Assembly (NCBI GenBank): GCA_964461715.1
Contig: CAYWVR010000026.1
Span: 1 to 50,168, forward strand
DNA: 50,168 bases
Direction: 5' to 3'
DNA from: CAYWVR01 sp964461715
Lineage (GTDB): Bacteria; Planctomycetota; Phycisphaerae; FEN-1346
Under the pieces are notes generated by a model that saw only the letters and a list, made by a program, of their open reading frames with translations, was not told the DNA's origin and ran no database searches. The position numbers and the translations under genes were made by a program. The first letter of the stretch is position 1, and every line of letters begins with the position of its first letter. Below, in pieces: positions 1 through 8,176 of the stretch.

Positions 1-2
1 TC

Positions 3-131
3 GTCCAGGAGACCGACTTCGAGCGGCGCTGGCTGGCCGCCAAGAACGACCAGGGCCTGCGCGACGTCGTTCTCCTCTCCAGCCGCAAGCGGCACGAGGA
101 AACCGAAGACAACGGACCGGCCGGCGCGTGA
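3..131 (+). CDS. 3' end of an unidentified protein (partial)
   Basis: Frame 3 is open from the window edge and ends at TGA 129-131, giving the last 42 residues of a protein. The tail is charged and hydrophilic, ends ...EDNGPAGA, and has no membrane segment or recognisable motif. It lies 32 bases upstream of the archease gene on the same strand, so the two are probably co-transcribed. Archease is often next to rtcB, but this tail does not look like an RtcB C-terminus. The function cannot be assigned from this fragment. Confidence 0.55.
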   Translation, partial: VQETDFERRWLAAKNDQGLRDVVLLSSRKRHEETEDNGPAGA

Positions 132-163
132 GGCCGCGCCTCCAGGCTTAAGGCAACCACGTC

Positions 164-592
164 ATGGGCACCTTCGAGATCATCGACCACACGGCCGACG
201 TGGGCCTGAGGATCGAGGCCGAGAGCTTCGAGGACCTCCTGGAGACCGCCGCCCGGGCCGTCTTCTCGATCATGCTCGTCGACGCGCCGAACCAGGCGGC
301 CGTCGAGCACGAGGTCCGGGTGGAGGCCCCGCCCGGCACCCGCGACCTCGAGGAAATCCTCGTCTCCTGGCTCCAGGAGCTGCTGTACCTTTTCCACACG
401 AAGCGCCTCGTGCCGCTGGAGTTCGTCTTCCACGAGCGAGGCCCGCGAGCGCTGCGGGCCCGCGTGGGCTTCGGCCGCTTCGACCCCGACCGCCATCGCA
501 CCGGCGCCGAGATCAAGGCCGTCACGTACCACGGCCTGCAGGTCTGCGAGGTGGACCACGGCTGGTGCGGCCAAGTGGTGCTGGATATCTGA
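164..592 (+). CDS. Archease family protein
   Basis: This 142-residue protein has the length and sequence pattern of archease: an N-terminal motif FEIIDHTADVGL, where the Asp and His are the family's conserved polar residues, then the acidic stretch EAESFEDLLETAA, and a C-terminal half with EIKAVTYHGL. In known systems archease activates the RNA ligase RtcB by helping its guanylylation during tRNA or RNA repair; archaeal, bacterial and animal forms exist. The start is the ATG at 164, preceded by a weak AAGG. No rtcB lies within the window, so whether a partner is encoded to the left is unknown. The family call is firm and the partner is inferred. Confidence 0.88.
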   Translation: MGTFEIIDHTADVGLRIEAESFEDLLETAARAVFSIMLVDAPNQAAVEHEVRVEAPPGTRDLEEILVSWLQELLYLFHTKRLVPLEFVFHERGPRALRARVGFGRFDPDRHRTGAEIKAVTYHGLQVCEVDHGWCGQVVLDI

Positions 593-853
593 CGATGACG
601 CGCCATACGCCGCTTGCGGCTTCGCCCGGATGTTGCATCGGCGCATCGCGACGTCGCCATCAGGCCTTTTTGACGGCTTGCCGGGGCACGGGGCCGCGGG
701 GCGGAGGAGGCAGAAGACCGAGTCGGCCCGGACGAGGACCCGCGCACGTCCGGCCACGCCTGCCGGACGCGTCGGACCAGCCATTTCAGGATCGCGCGAC
801 GGGTTGGACCATCGCGTTACTCCCATCTCGAGGAAGGGCGTGACGTATCCGGG
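593..853. other. Intergenic gap with no recognised feature
   Basis: These 261 bases separate the archease stop from the stop of the convergent acetyltransferase gene. Several reading frames are open because the DNA is GC-rich, but none has a ribosome site or a protein-like pattern. I see no convincing hairpin followed by a T-run, and no RNA gene. Confidence 0.5.
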
Positions 854-1780
854 CTACGCCTTCTCCCCGGCGAGTGCGGCCAGCCGCGCCTCCGGCACGA
901 ACCACACCCGCCGCCGGCGCACCTCCTGGAATCCGAGACCCTCGTAGAGCCGCAAGGCGGGGAAGTTGCGCGTGTCGGCCGCGAGGCCCATCTGCGGGAG
1001 GCGCAGGGCGGTGGCGTCGCGGATGGCCCGAACGGCGAGCGCCCGCCCGAGGCCCCGGCCGCGCGCCTCCGGCACGACGCCCAGGTACACGAGGTCGCCC
1101 CGTCCCTGGACCTCGTTGACGAGCTCGACGCCGACGGGCTCGCCGCCCTCGAAGGCCACGTGCCACGCCTTTGGCCGGAACGTGCCCGTGTGGCGGTGCG
1201 TGTCGAGGACGGTGTCGATCGGACGCAGGTCGCGGAGGCCGGGACAATCGAGGCTCCCCTCGTAGGTGCGCTCGATGGTCTCGGCGAAGAGACGTCTGCG
1301 CAGCCGCGACCAGCGTCTCCATTCGAGGCCGGGCCGGTCCTGCCCGTCCGCCTCCCCGGGCCCGACGCGCCGCCGCATGTACGTCAGGACGGCCAGCTCC
1401 TCGAAGCCCGCCTGCCGCAGGACCTCGGCGGCGGCCCCGTCCGGCCCCGGGTCGGTGACCGACTGGATGAGCCGCGCTCCGCCCGCCGACGCCCGCCGCG
1501 CCGCCTCCCGAAGCAGCCGGGTGGCCAGCGCCGGCTCCCACTGGACCAGATGCGGCACGAAGACGAAGGCGCACCGCCCTGTGCTCGGGACGAAGAGGCA
1601 CGAGCCGACGATCTCCGGGCCGCGAAAGGCGACCGTCTGGTTCCGCAGGTTGGCGTGGAGGAGAAAGCCCGCCGCGTCGCCGGTCCCGCGGACGGGAGGC
1701 GTGCGCATGAAGACGTCGGCGGCGCGGCGGGCCTCGTGGACGCCCGGCGTTCGCAGCTCGATGCCATCGTGCGGACTCAT
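854..1780 (-). CDS. Two-domain GNAT family N-acetyltransferase
   Basis: This 308-residue protein has the pattern of two GNAT folds in tandem. The C-terminal half carries the acetyl-CoA pyrophosphate-binding motif: LVYLGVVPEARGRGLG (beta4 followed by the RGxGLG loop), then LRLYEGLGF, the usual last strand-helix element. The N-terminal half (about residues 1-150) resembles a degenerate GNAT domain. An acetyl-CoA-dependent acyl transfer is likely, but the acceptor is unknown. I chose the ATG at 1778-1780. The frame stays open further upstream, but that part overlaps the preceding gene and has shadow composition. The gene lies 16 bases downstream of the mutarotase-fold gene and is probably co-transcribed with it. 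Confidence 0.8.
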   Translation of the reverse strand: MSPHDGIELRTPGVHEARRAADVFMRTPPVRGTGDAAGFLLHANLRNQTVAFRGPEIVGSCLFVPSTGRCAFVFVPHLVQWEPALATRLLREAARRASAGGARLIQSVTDPGPDGAAAEVLRQAGFEELAVLTYMRRRVGPGEADGQDRPGLEWRRWSRLRRRLFAETIERTYEGSLDCPGLRDLRPIDTVLDTHRHTGTFRPKAWHVAFEGGEPVGVELVNEVQGRGDLVYLGVVPEARGRGLGRALAVRAIRDATALRLPQMGLAADTRNFPALRLYEGLGFQEVRRRRVWFVPEARLAALAGEKA

Positions 1781-1796
1781 GACCGTCGGTGGCCCA

Positions 1797-2699
1797 TCAG
1801 GCCAGGCTTTCGATGCGCGGGAGGACGTGGGTCTCGGCGTCGGCGGGGGTCTGGACGGGAGGCACATCGGCGAAGACGTGCCAGTCCTCGACGTGCTCGA
1901 CGGCGGCCCCGGCCTCAAGCGTGACGAGCGGCCCGAGCGACTCGACTTCGAGCATCTCCTCGTTGGTGAAAAGCTCGGTCGTCGAGCCCATGTCCGGGTA
2001 GTCCGCCTCCGCGTCAAAGGCGAAGCGCTTGACGAACAGGCATGCCTCGACGGCGTACGCGGCCCACCCCTGCGGGTTGGAGAGGCCGAGCTTGATCGGC
2101 CCTCGGGCGGCGTGCTGGGCGAGCAGGATCGCCCGCGGGCCCATCGCCAGCCGCGTATCGCCCGGGTCCGTGTACGGCCAGAGCACCAGCCGCTGGTTCG
2201 GCAGGAGGTCCTCCGGGTGGCGGCCGCGCGGCGGAAGGCCCACGACGGCGGTCCCGCCGGGCGTCATGACCGAAAGGGCCCAAGGGGCGAGCGAGATCGG
2301 GTCGGCCCCGATGTTGCGGATGCGGTGGACGAGGTGGACGCGAGCCTCGGCCGGGTCCAGGACGAGGTCGATCTCCTTCTGAATCCCGTTCGCCTGCTCG
2401 GCGGGGGGCCGCAGGCGCGTGCCGCCCTCGATCGGGTCGGTCTCCACCGGCGCATTGTCGGGGCAATAGGTGGCCGTCTCGTCCTCCGGGGCCATCCATA
2501 GGCGATGCCCGCCGCGAATCTGCCACTCGGCCTCGCCGGTGCGGCCCATCTGCTCGGGATAATTCTTGAAGAGATTCGGGCCGCCGGGAACGGCGAGGTG
2601 GATGACGCGCGGCCCGACGTCGAGGGTGGCCACGAGCTCGAGCTTCGGGTTGGCGAGTCGGAGGTTCCGCGTCCAGCCCTTGTACTCGACGATGTCCAT
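1797..2699 (-). CDS. Mutarotase-fold (DUF4380-like) protein
   Basis: This 300-residue protein has no signal peptide. It starts MDIVEYKGW, and the order of motifs recalls galactose-mutarotase-like sandwich proteins, especially DUF4380: an opening ELVATLDVGPRVI, then GGHRLWMAPED, a central VHLVHRIRNIGA, and PWALSVMTPGG. The ATG at 2697-2699 has AGGAAAGG about seven bases upstream, which supports this start. Family members are suspected to bind or epimerise sugars, but no substrate is established. The GNAT gene follows closely on the same strand. The fold call is moderate and the function is unknown. Confidence 0.72.
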   Translation of the reverse strand: MDIVEYKGWTRNLRLANPKLELVATLDVGPRVIHLAVPGGPNLFKNYPEQMGRTGEAEWQIRGGHRLWMAPEDETATYCPDNAPVETDPIEGGTRLRPPAEQANGIQKEIDLVLDPAEARVHLVHRIRNIGADPISLAPWALSVMTPGGTAVVGLPPRGRHPEDLLPNQRLVLWPYTDPGDTRLAMGPRAILLAQHAARGPIKLGLSNPQGWAAYAVEACLFVKRFAFDAEADYPDMGSTTELFTNEEMLEVESLGPLVTLEAGAAVEHVEDWHVFADVPPVQTPADAETHVLPRIESLA

Positions 2700-2849
2700 G
2701 CGCGTGCCTTTCCTGCGGGAGACCGGGTGTCCAGCGCCACTCTACCCGGCCCCGGACGGGCGGTCAACGGCAAGCGCACAGCGGGACGGAAAGAGAACGG
2801 GCGGCCGCCAAGGCGCCCCGGGGGTGTGTCTGCGTGTGAGCGCGGCAGG

Positions 2850-3014
2850 CTAGCGGCGTCGGCGAGCCACCAGCCCCGCCATGCCGAGCCCCAGCAGGGC
2901 CAGCGTCGCGGGCTCCGGAGCCAGGCCGATGCCGCTCATCGATTCGCCGAGGCGAAACTCGTCGACGAGCACCGGAAACGGCCCCTGTCCAGCGACTTGC
3001 GGCCGGAAGGGCCC
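2850..3014 (-). pseudogene. C-terminal remnant of a PEP-CTERM exosortase substrate
   Basis: Directly behind the uvrA stop, and in the same frame, 54 codons encode a piece reading VLVDEFRLGESMSGIG and then a textbook PEP-CTERM tail: PEPATLALLGLG, a short hydrophobic helix, and terminal ARRRR before TAG at 2850. In PEP-CTERM proteins this tail follows a secreted domain and is cleaved by exosortase, and the DEF/LGxS segment just before it is typical of those proteins. Here the signal peptide and the body of the protein are missing. The only in-frame ATG (2937-2939) would give 29 residues without a ribosome site. I read it as a deletion remnant. Confidence 0.75.
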
Positions 3015-5882
3015 CTACGGGCGCCCGTGGTCGTTCCCGCCCGTTTTCGCCAGGCGCCGCGCCAGGTACCGGCCCGTGTGGCTGGCTTCGCAGGCGGCGA
3101 CGTCCTCGGGGCGGCCCTCGGCGACGATGCGGCCCCCTTCGGCCCCGCCTTCGGGACCGAGGTCGAGGATCCAATCGGCGCTCTTGATGACCTCGTAGTT
3201 GTGCTCGATCACGACCACCGTGTTGCCCATGTCCACCAGCCGGGCCAGGACGTCGAGGAGGCGGCGGATGTCGGCGAAGTGGAGCCCCGTCGTCGGCTCG
3301 TCCAGGACGTAGAGGGTCTGCCCGGTGGTCCGCTTGCCGAGCTCCGAAGAGAGCTTGACGCGTTGGGCCTCGCCTCCGGAGAGGGTCGTCGAGTTCTGGC
3401 CCAGGGCGATGTACCCGAGGCCCACGGCCTCCAGCGTCCCGAGCTGCTCGACGATGCGCGGGAAGTTCTCGAAGAAGGCGTGGGCCTCGCGGACCCGCAT
3501 CTCCAGGACGTCGGCGATCGTGCGGTCGCGGTAGGTGATTTCGAGCGTCTCGCGGTCGTAGCGGCTCCCGCCGCACGCCTCGCACGTGACGTAGACGTCC
3601 GGCAGGAAGTTCATCTCGACCTTCTCGACGCCCTGGCCCTGGCAGACCTCGCACCGTCCGCCCTTGACGTTGAAGCTGAATCGGCTCGGCCCGTAGCCCC
3701 GCACCTTGGCCTCCCGCGTGCGGGCGAAGACCCGCCGGATGCGGTCGAGGACCTTCGTGTACGTGGCGGCGTTCGAGCGGGGGGTCCGGCCGATCGGGCT
3801 CTGGTCGATCTCGATGACCCGGTCGACCCGATCGACGCCCGTCAGCCGCCGGTGCAGGCCGGGCTTCTCGCGGCTCCCGTAGAGCTTCCGCCGGAGGGCC
3901 GGCACGAGCGTCTGGGTCACCAGGGAGCTCTTGCCCGAGCCGCTGACGCCCGTGACGCACACCAGGCACCCCAGCGGGAATGCCGCCGTCAGGTTCCGGA
4001 GGTTGTTCTCGCGGGCCCCGACCAGCCGCACGGCCCGCCGCTTGCAGGCCGCGCGGCGTTTCTCGGGCACGGGGATGGCCTCGCCGCCCGCCAGGTACCG
4101 GCCCGTCAACGACGCGTCCGCGCGGGCGATCTCCTCCGGCGGCCCGGCCGCCACGATCCGTCCCCCGTGCTCGCCCGCGCCGGGGCCCATGTCCAGGACG
4201 TGGTCGGCCGCCCGGATCGTGTCCTCGTCATGCTCGACCACGAGGACCGTGTTGCCCATGTCGCGAAGCCGCTCGAGCGTTGCCAGGAGCCGGGCATTGT
4301 CGCGGGCGTGCAGGCCGATGGTCGGTTCGTCCAGGACGTAGCAGACGCCCACCAGGCCGCTGCCCACCTGCGTCGCGAGACGAATCCGCTGGGCCTCGCC
4401 GCCCGAGAGTGTGTCCGACCGTCGGTCCAGCGTCAGGTACCCGATCCCGACGTCGCGCATGAATCCCAGGCGGCTCCGCAGCTCCGCCAGGACCTGGCGA
4501 GCGATCTTGGCCCGCTCGCCCTTGAGATCGAGCGCCGCGAACCACGCGGCCGCGTCGTCGATCGTCAGGGCCGTGATCTCGTGCAGGGGCTTCTCGCCCA
4601 GCGTAACGGCCCGGGCCTCCGGCCTGAGGCGCGCCCCCTCGCACTCGGGGCACGGCTGGGCGGTCATGAAGCCCTGAAGCCACCGTTTGACGTAGGCGTT
4701 GCGGCCCTTCTCGCGGAGCTTGCGGAGGCTGGGGATCACGCCCTCCCACGGCTCGGCGCCCTTGCCCCGCGGCTTGCCGCCGTGGAGCAGGGCCTTGCGC
4801 TTCGAGGCCGAGAGCTTCCGGTAGGGCGTCTTGGGGTCCACCCCGAAATCCCGCATGAACCGATCGAGCGCCTCGGCGTAGAACCCGCGGTATCGTCGGG
4901 GGCCCGTCGTCCACACGGCCAGGGCCCCCTCGCCGAGGCCCTTCTCGGGGTCCGGCACCAGAAGATCCGGGTCCAGCTCCGAGACCGTCCCGATACCGTG
5001 ACACGTCGGGCAGGCCCCGTAGGGGCTGTTGAAGGAGAAGAGGCGCGGCGTCAGCTCCTCGAAGCTGACGTTGCATCGCGGGCAGGCGTACCGCTCGCTG
5101 AACAGGGTGCTCTTCCACTCGCCCCCCGCCGTCTCGTGGGCTACCACGGCCAGCCCGTCGCTCATCCGCAGGGCCGTCTCGATGGAATCGGTCAGGCGCG
5201 GCCGGGCGGCGGACTTGACGACGAGACGGTCCACCACCACCTCGATCGTGTGCCGCTTGCCCTTCGCGAGCTTCGGCACGTCACGGACCTCGACCATGCG
5301 GTGGTCGACGCGGACGCGAACGAAGCCGTCGGCGATGATGCTGCGGAGGACGTCCTTGTGCTCGCCCCGCTGACCCCGCACCAGGGGCGCCAGGACCATG
5401 ATCCGCGTCCCGTTCTTGAGCGCGAGAATCCGGTCGACCATCTGCTCGGGACGCTGCCGGCGGATCTGGCGTCCACACTTCGGGCAGTACGCCGTTCCCA
5501 CGCGGGCGTAGAGCAGGCGGAGGTAGTCGTGGATCTCCGTGACGGTTGCGACGGTCGAGCGCGGACTGAACCCGCCCCGCCGCTGCTGGATGGCGATGGT
5601 GGGCGGCAGGCCGTCGATGGCGTCGACGTCCGGCTTCTCCATCTGGTGGAGGAACTGGCGGGCGTATGCCGACAAGCTTTCCACGTACCGCCTCTGGCCC
5701 TCCGCGTAAAGCGTATCGAAGGCCAGGCTCGACTTGCCGCTGCCCGAGAGGCCCGTCACGACGACCAACACGTCCCGCGGGATGCGGACGTCGATGTTCT
5801 TCAGGTTGTGCGTGCGGGCCCCCTGGACGAGGATGACTTCCTCGCCGTTCGGCGGGGTCGCATCGGGCGGCGTCGGCGGCAC
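3015..5882 (-). CDS. uvrA: Excinuclease ABC subunit A
   Basis: UvrA (955 residues) is the ATP-dependent damage-recognition subunit of nucleotide excision repair and loads UvrB at lesions. The sequence shows the two ABC ATPase modules: Walker A GLSGSGKSS near residue 40 and GVSGSGKSS in the second half, two LSGGEAQR signatures, and Walker B blocks LDEPTIGLHARD and LDEPTTGLHFAD. Cys-rich zinc modules include CEVCQGQG...CEACGG. No ATG lies ahead of the conserved N-terminus. The best start is GTG 5880-5882, with AGGGAG (5888-5893) five bases upstream. Length and order are normal for the family. A matching promoter lies upstream at 5925-5953. Confidence 0.97.
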   Translation of the reverse strand: MPPTPPDATPPNGEEVILVQGARTHNLKNIDVRIPRDVLVVVTGLSGSGKSSLAFDTLYAEGQRRYVESLSAYARQFLHQMEKPDVDAIDGLPPTIAIQQRRGGFSPRSTVATVTEIHDYLRLLYARVGTAYCPKCGRQIRRQRPEQMVDRILALKNGTRIMVLAPLVRGQRGEHKDVLRSIIADGFVRVRVDHRMVEVRDVPKLAKGKRHTIEVVVDRLVVKSAARPRLTDSIETALRMSDGLAVVAHETAGGEWKSTLFSERYACPRCNVSFEELTPRLFSFNSPYGACPTCHGIGTVSELDPDLLVPDPEKGLGEGALAVWTTGPRRYRGFYAEALDRFMRDFGVDPKTPYRKLSASKRKALLHGGKPRGKGAEPWEGVIPSLRKLREKGRNAYVKRWLQGFMTAQPCPECEGARLRPEARAVTLGEKPLHEITALTIDDAAAWFAALDLKGERAKIARQVLAELRSRLGFMRDVGIGYLTLDRRSDTLSGGEAQRIRLATQVGSGLVGVCYVLDEPTIGLHARDNARLLATLERLRDMGNTVLVVEHDEDTIRAADHVLDMGPGAGEHGGRIVAAGPPEEIARADASLTGRYLAGGEAIPVPEKRRAACKRRAVRLVGARENNLRNLTAAFPLGCLVCVTGVSGSGKSSLVTQTLVPALRRKLYGSREKPGLHRRLTGVDRVDRVIEIDQSPIGRTPRSNAATYTKVLDRIRRVFARTREAKVRGYGPSRFSFNVKGGRCEVCQGQGVEKVEMNFLPDVYVTCEACGGSRYDRETLEITYRDRTIADVLEMRVREAHAFFENFPRIVEQLGTLEAVGLGYIALGQNSTTLSGGEAQRVKLSSELGKRTTGQTLYVLDEPTTGLHFADIRRLLDVLARLVDMGNTVVVIEHNYEVIKSADWILDLGPEGGAEGGRIVAEGRPEDVAACEASHTGRYLARRLAKTGGNDHGRP

Positions 5883-5924
5883 GTGGGCTCCCTGCGCGTG
5901 CGTTTCGCGGCGGTCGAACCAGGA

Positions 5925-5953
5925 ATTGTAGCATGCCCATGCCCCGCCCGCAA
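5925..5953 (-). promoter_or_regulatory. Predicted sigma-70 promoter of uvrA
   Basis: Read leftwards, TTGCGG (5948-5953) is separated by 17 bases from TACAAT (5925-5930), placing a start site near 5918 and a leader of about 36 bases before the uvrA GTG. No LexA-type palindrome was recognised nearby. Confidence 0.5.
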
Positions 5954-6084
5954 CCCTGCCGGGTCGCGTGAAAAACGCTTTCTCTGCGCGCCTTGAGCCG
6001 CCGGGCGCCCGCCGAGACTTGATTTGCGTCCCCGCCTGTGGTAGCCACAGAAGCTCGAACGCCGGGGAGGAAAGCGAGGTCCGG

Positions 6085-7485
6085 ATGGACGCGAAACGCA
6101 AAGTGGCGGTGATCGGGCTCGATTGTGCCACGCCGCAGCTCGTCTTCGACCGGTATCTGGACGAGCTGCCCGTGATGAAGGGGCTCGTCGAGCGCGGCGT
6201 GCACGGGCGGCTGCGTTCGAGCGACCCGCCGATCACGGTCCCGGCGTGGAGCTCGATGATGACCGGCGTCGACGCCGGGACGCTCGGCTTCTACGGTTTC
6301 CGCAACCGCAAGGACTACTCGTACGAAGGGCTCGCGTTCGCGACGAGCCTCGCCGTGAAGCGCGAGCGCGTCTGGGAACGCCTCGGCCGCGAGGGACGCC
6401 GCAGCATCGTCCTCGGCGTTCCCCAGACGTATCCGCCGAAGCCCTTCCACGGCGACCTTGTGACGAGCTTCCTGACGCCCTCGGTCGACTCGCAGTTCAC
6501 GCACCCGCCGGAGCTGAAGGAGGACATCGCCCGCATCCTGGAGGGCCAGGAGTACCTGCTCGACGTCAAGGGCTTCCGCACCGACGACAACCGCTACATC
6601 CTCGACCAGTGCACCCGCATGACCGACCAGCGGTTCAAGATCGCCTGCGAGTGGGTCCGGACGCGCCCCTGGGACTTCTTCATGATGGTCGAGATGGGGC
6701 CCGACCGCATCTACCACGGTCTCTGGTCCTTTACGGACCCGGCCCACCCGAAGTACGTGCCCGGCAACCCGTTCGAGAACGCGATCCTCGACTATCACAA
6801 GCATCTCGACGCCCGGATGGGCGAGCTGATCGACGCCCTGCCGCCCGAGACGGTCGTCCTGGTCGTCTCGGACCACGGGGCGAAGGCGATGGACGGGGGC
6901 ATCTGCGTCAACGAGTGGCTCCTGCGCGAGGGATGGCTCGCCCTCGAAGAGAGGCCGACCGAGCCCACGCCGCTCGCGAAGTGTCGCGTCGACTGGTCGC
7001 GAACGCGGGCCTGGGGGGAGGGCGGATACTACGCCCGCATCTTCCTCAACGTCGAGGGCCGCGAGCCCCGGGGCGTCGTCCCCGCCGACGACTACGAACG
7101 CGTGCGCGGCGAGCTGGCCGCGGCCCTGGAGGCCGTGCCCGACCACCAGGGGCGGCCTATTCCCACGCGGGCCCTGAAACCCGAGGACCTCTACCGGACG
7201 CGGAACGGAATTCCGCCCGACCTCCTCGTCTACTGGGGCGACCTGGCGTGGCGGAGCGTCGGACGCGTCGGCATGCCCGACGTCTACACCTTCGAGAACG
7301 ATACCGGCCCGGACGATGCGAACCACGATTACCACGGCCTGTTCGTCATGGCTGACCCCGCGCGCGCCGGCGGCGGGCGCGCCTTGGAGGGGCTCCACCT
7401 GATGGACGTCCACGCGACGATCCTCGACCTCTTCGGCCTCGCCCCTGAGCCCGACGTCCAAGGCCGCGTCGTCGAAATCCCCTGA
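6085..7485 (+). CDS. Type I phosphodiesterase / nucleotide pyrophosphatase family protein
   Basis: This 466-residue protein belongs to the alkaline-phosphatase superfamily. The metal-site Asp is in VIGLDCATP (D13). The nucleophile Thr is in DPPITVPAW (T51), the usual TxPxW context. VVSDHG supplies a second Asp-His metal pair, and NHDYHGLFVM a late His. There is no signal peptide, so it is probably cytoplasmic. Proteins of this family hydrolyse phosphodiester or pyrophosphate bonds, but the substrate cannot be read here. The chosen ATG follows GGGGAGGAAAGCGAGGT; the frame is open upstream but has no better start. It is divergent from uvrA. Confidence 0.85.
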   Translation: MDAKRKVAVIGLDCATPQLVFDRYLDELPVMKGLVERGVHGRLRSSDPPITVPAWSSMMTGVDAGTLGFYGFRNRKDYSYEGLAFATSLAVKRERVWERLGREGRRSIVLGVPQTYPPKPFHGDLVTSFLTPSVDSQFTHPPELKEDIARILEGQEYLLDVKGFRTDDNRYILDQCTRMTDQRFKIACEWVRTRPWDFFMMVEMGPDRIYHGLWSFTDPAHPKYVPGNPFENAILDYHKHLDARMGELIDALPPETVVLVVSDHGAKAMDGGICVNEWLLREGWLALEERPTEPTPLAKCRVDWSRTRAWGEGGYYARIFLNVEGREPRGVVPADDYERVRGELAAALEAVPDHQGRPIPTRALKPEDLYRTRNGIPPDLLVYWGDLAWRSVGRVGMPDVYTFENDTGPDDANHDYHGLFVMADPARAGGGRALEGLHLMDVHATILDLFGLAPEPDVQGRVVEIP

Positions 7486-7930
7486 CCGGGGAGCAAGGAA
7501 CCGCGCCGTCGGCAAGGTCTTCACGTCGGCCGAGATCGCCGGTTCGAGCCCCGACGTCCGCCGGCGGGTCCGCACGGGGGACTTCGACCCCGTGGCCTTC
7601 ACCGCCGGCGTCCCGCGGGCCCGCTTCGACGACGACGGCGCCGGGTACGTCCGCGGCGCCCAGACGGACGGCCAGACGGCTTGGCGTCGAGCATGCACTC
7701 GACCCCGAAGGGCATGCCGCCGTTGCCCATCTTCTCGCCGCGCTCAGAATCGAGGGCCTCGTCGCGTGGCGTACATATACATGCGTCGGGCGCGAAGGTT
7801 CGATTGGCCGGAGGCGGTCCACGCGGTGGGTGGCTGAGCGGCGCGCGGGGCGGGGGTGAGAACAGGCGTCTCGAAGCGACAGAAGGGGCCCAAAAGGGTG
7901 CAAGAAGGTGCAAGAACCCCCCCGGTACCC
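7486..7930. other. Long gap with no confirmed gene; possible gene remnant
   Basis: About 445 bases after the phosphodiesterase stop hold no ORF with a ribosome site. From 7507 to about 7680 one plus-strand frame reads with protein-like balance (VFTSAEIAG, then GDFDPVAFTAGVPRARFDDD), without a start and fading into Arg-rich shadow sequence. It could be the decayed end of a gene, but I recognise no family. From about 7897 the sequence turns into short repeats (a doubled GGTGCAAGAA, then C-rich runs) leading into the dispersed repeat. Confidence 0.4.
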
Positions 7931-8004
7931 CCCCAGTACCCCCTGAAAAGTCGCGAAAAGTGTGTCGCGGAGGGATAAACCGTTTAACGAAAAGCGTCAA
8001 ACGG
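7931..8004 (+). repeat. Dispersed repeat, copy A
   Basis: A 74-base segment matches, in inverted orientation, the last 71 bases of the window at about nine positions in ten (7 mismatches counted by eye over 74, no gaps). It contains a C-rich start, the 11-base palindrome TAAACCGTTTA (7976-7986) and a potential hairpin CGTTTAACG / CGTCAAACG. Both copies are intergenic. Identity this high over non-coding DNA about 42 kb apart implies a multicopy element rather than chance. Confidence 0.8.
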
Positions 8005-8040
8005 CACCCATAGCTTGCCCATGGCACCCAGCTTGCCCAT
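8003..8040 (+). repeat. Short tandem duplication
   Basis: The unit GGCACCCA(TA)GCTTGCCCAT occurs twice back to back (8003-8022 and 8023-8040); the second copy lacks the TA. It abuts the end of dispersed repeat copy A, so the region behaves as a composite repeat. Confidence 0.75.
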
Positions 8041-8100
8041 CTTCCAAGCCGGGGCCTTCCGGCCCCGGGATCAACCGCCGCGCGCCTCCCGCGAATTGCC

Positions 8101-8129
8101 TTGCATGCCCTTGGAAGGGGTGCTAGAGT
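8101..8129 (+). promoter_or_regulatory. Possible promoter of the prepilin peptidase gene
   Basis: TTGCAT (8101-8106), a 17-base spacer and TAGAGT (8124-8129) fit a weak sigma-70 promoter about 48 bases before the ATG at 8177. It is the only reasonable match between the repeats and the gene. Confidence 0.35.
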
Positions 8130-8176
8130 CTGCTGCGGCGTGGTCGAGGCACCCGGACGAGAGCGGTGGGCGGTCC

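Noticed and set aside
3..131. Possible RtcB C-terminus upstream of archease
   Set aside because: The common rtcB-archease pairing made it tempting, but the 42-residue acidic tail shows none of the conserved RtcB end.
2505..5996. Very long plus-strand open frame opposite uvrA
   Set aside because: It is a GC-rich shadow; the minus strand carries an unmistakable UvrA. Similar long shadows occur opposite the DUF4159 and AsmA-like genes.
7541..7550. GGTTCGAGCC resembling a tRNA T-loop
   Set aside because: The flanking bases do not form the T stem (GCCGG faces CCCGA), and no acceptor or anticodon arms are present.
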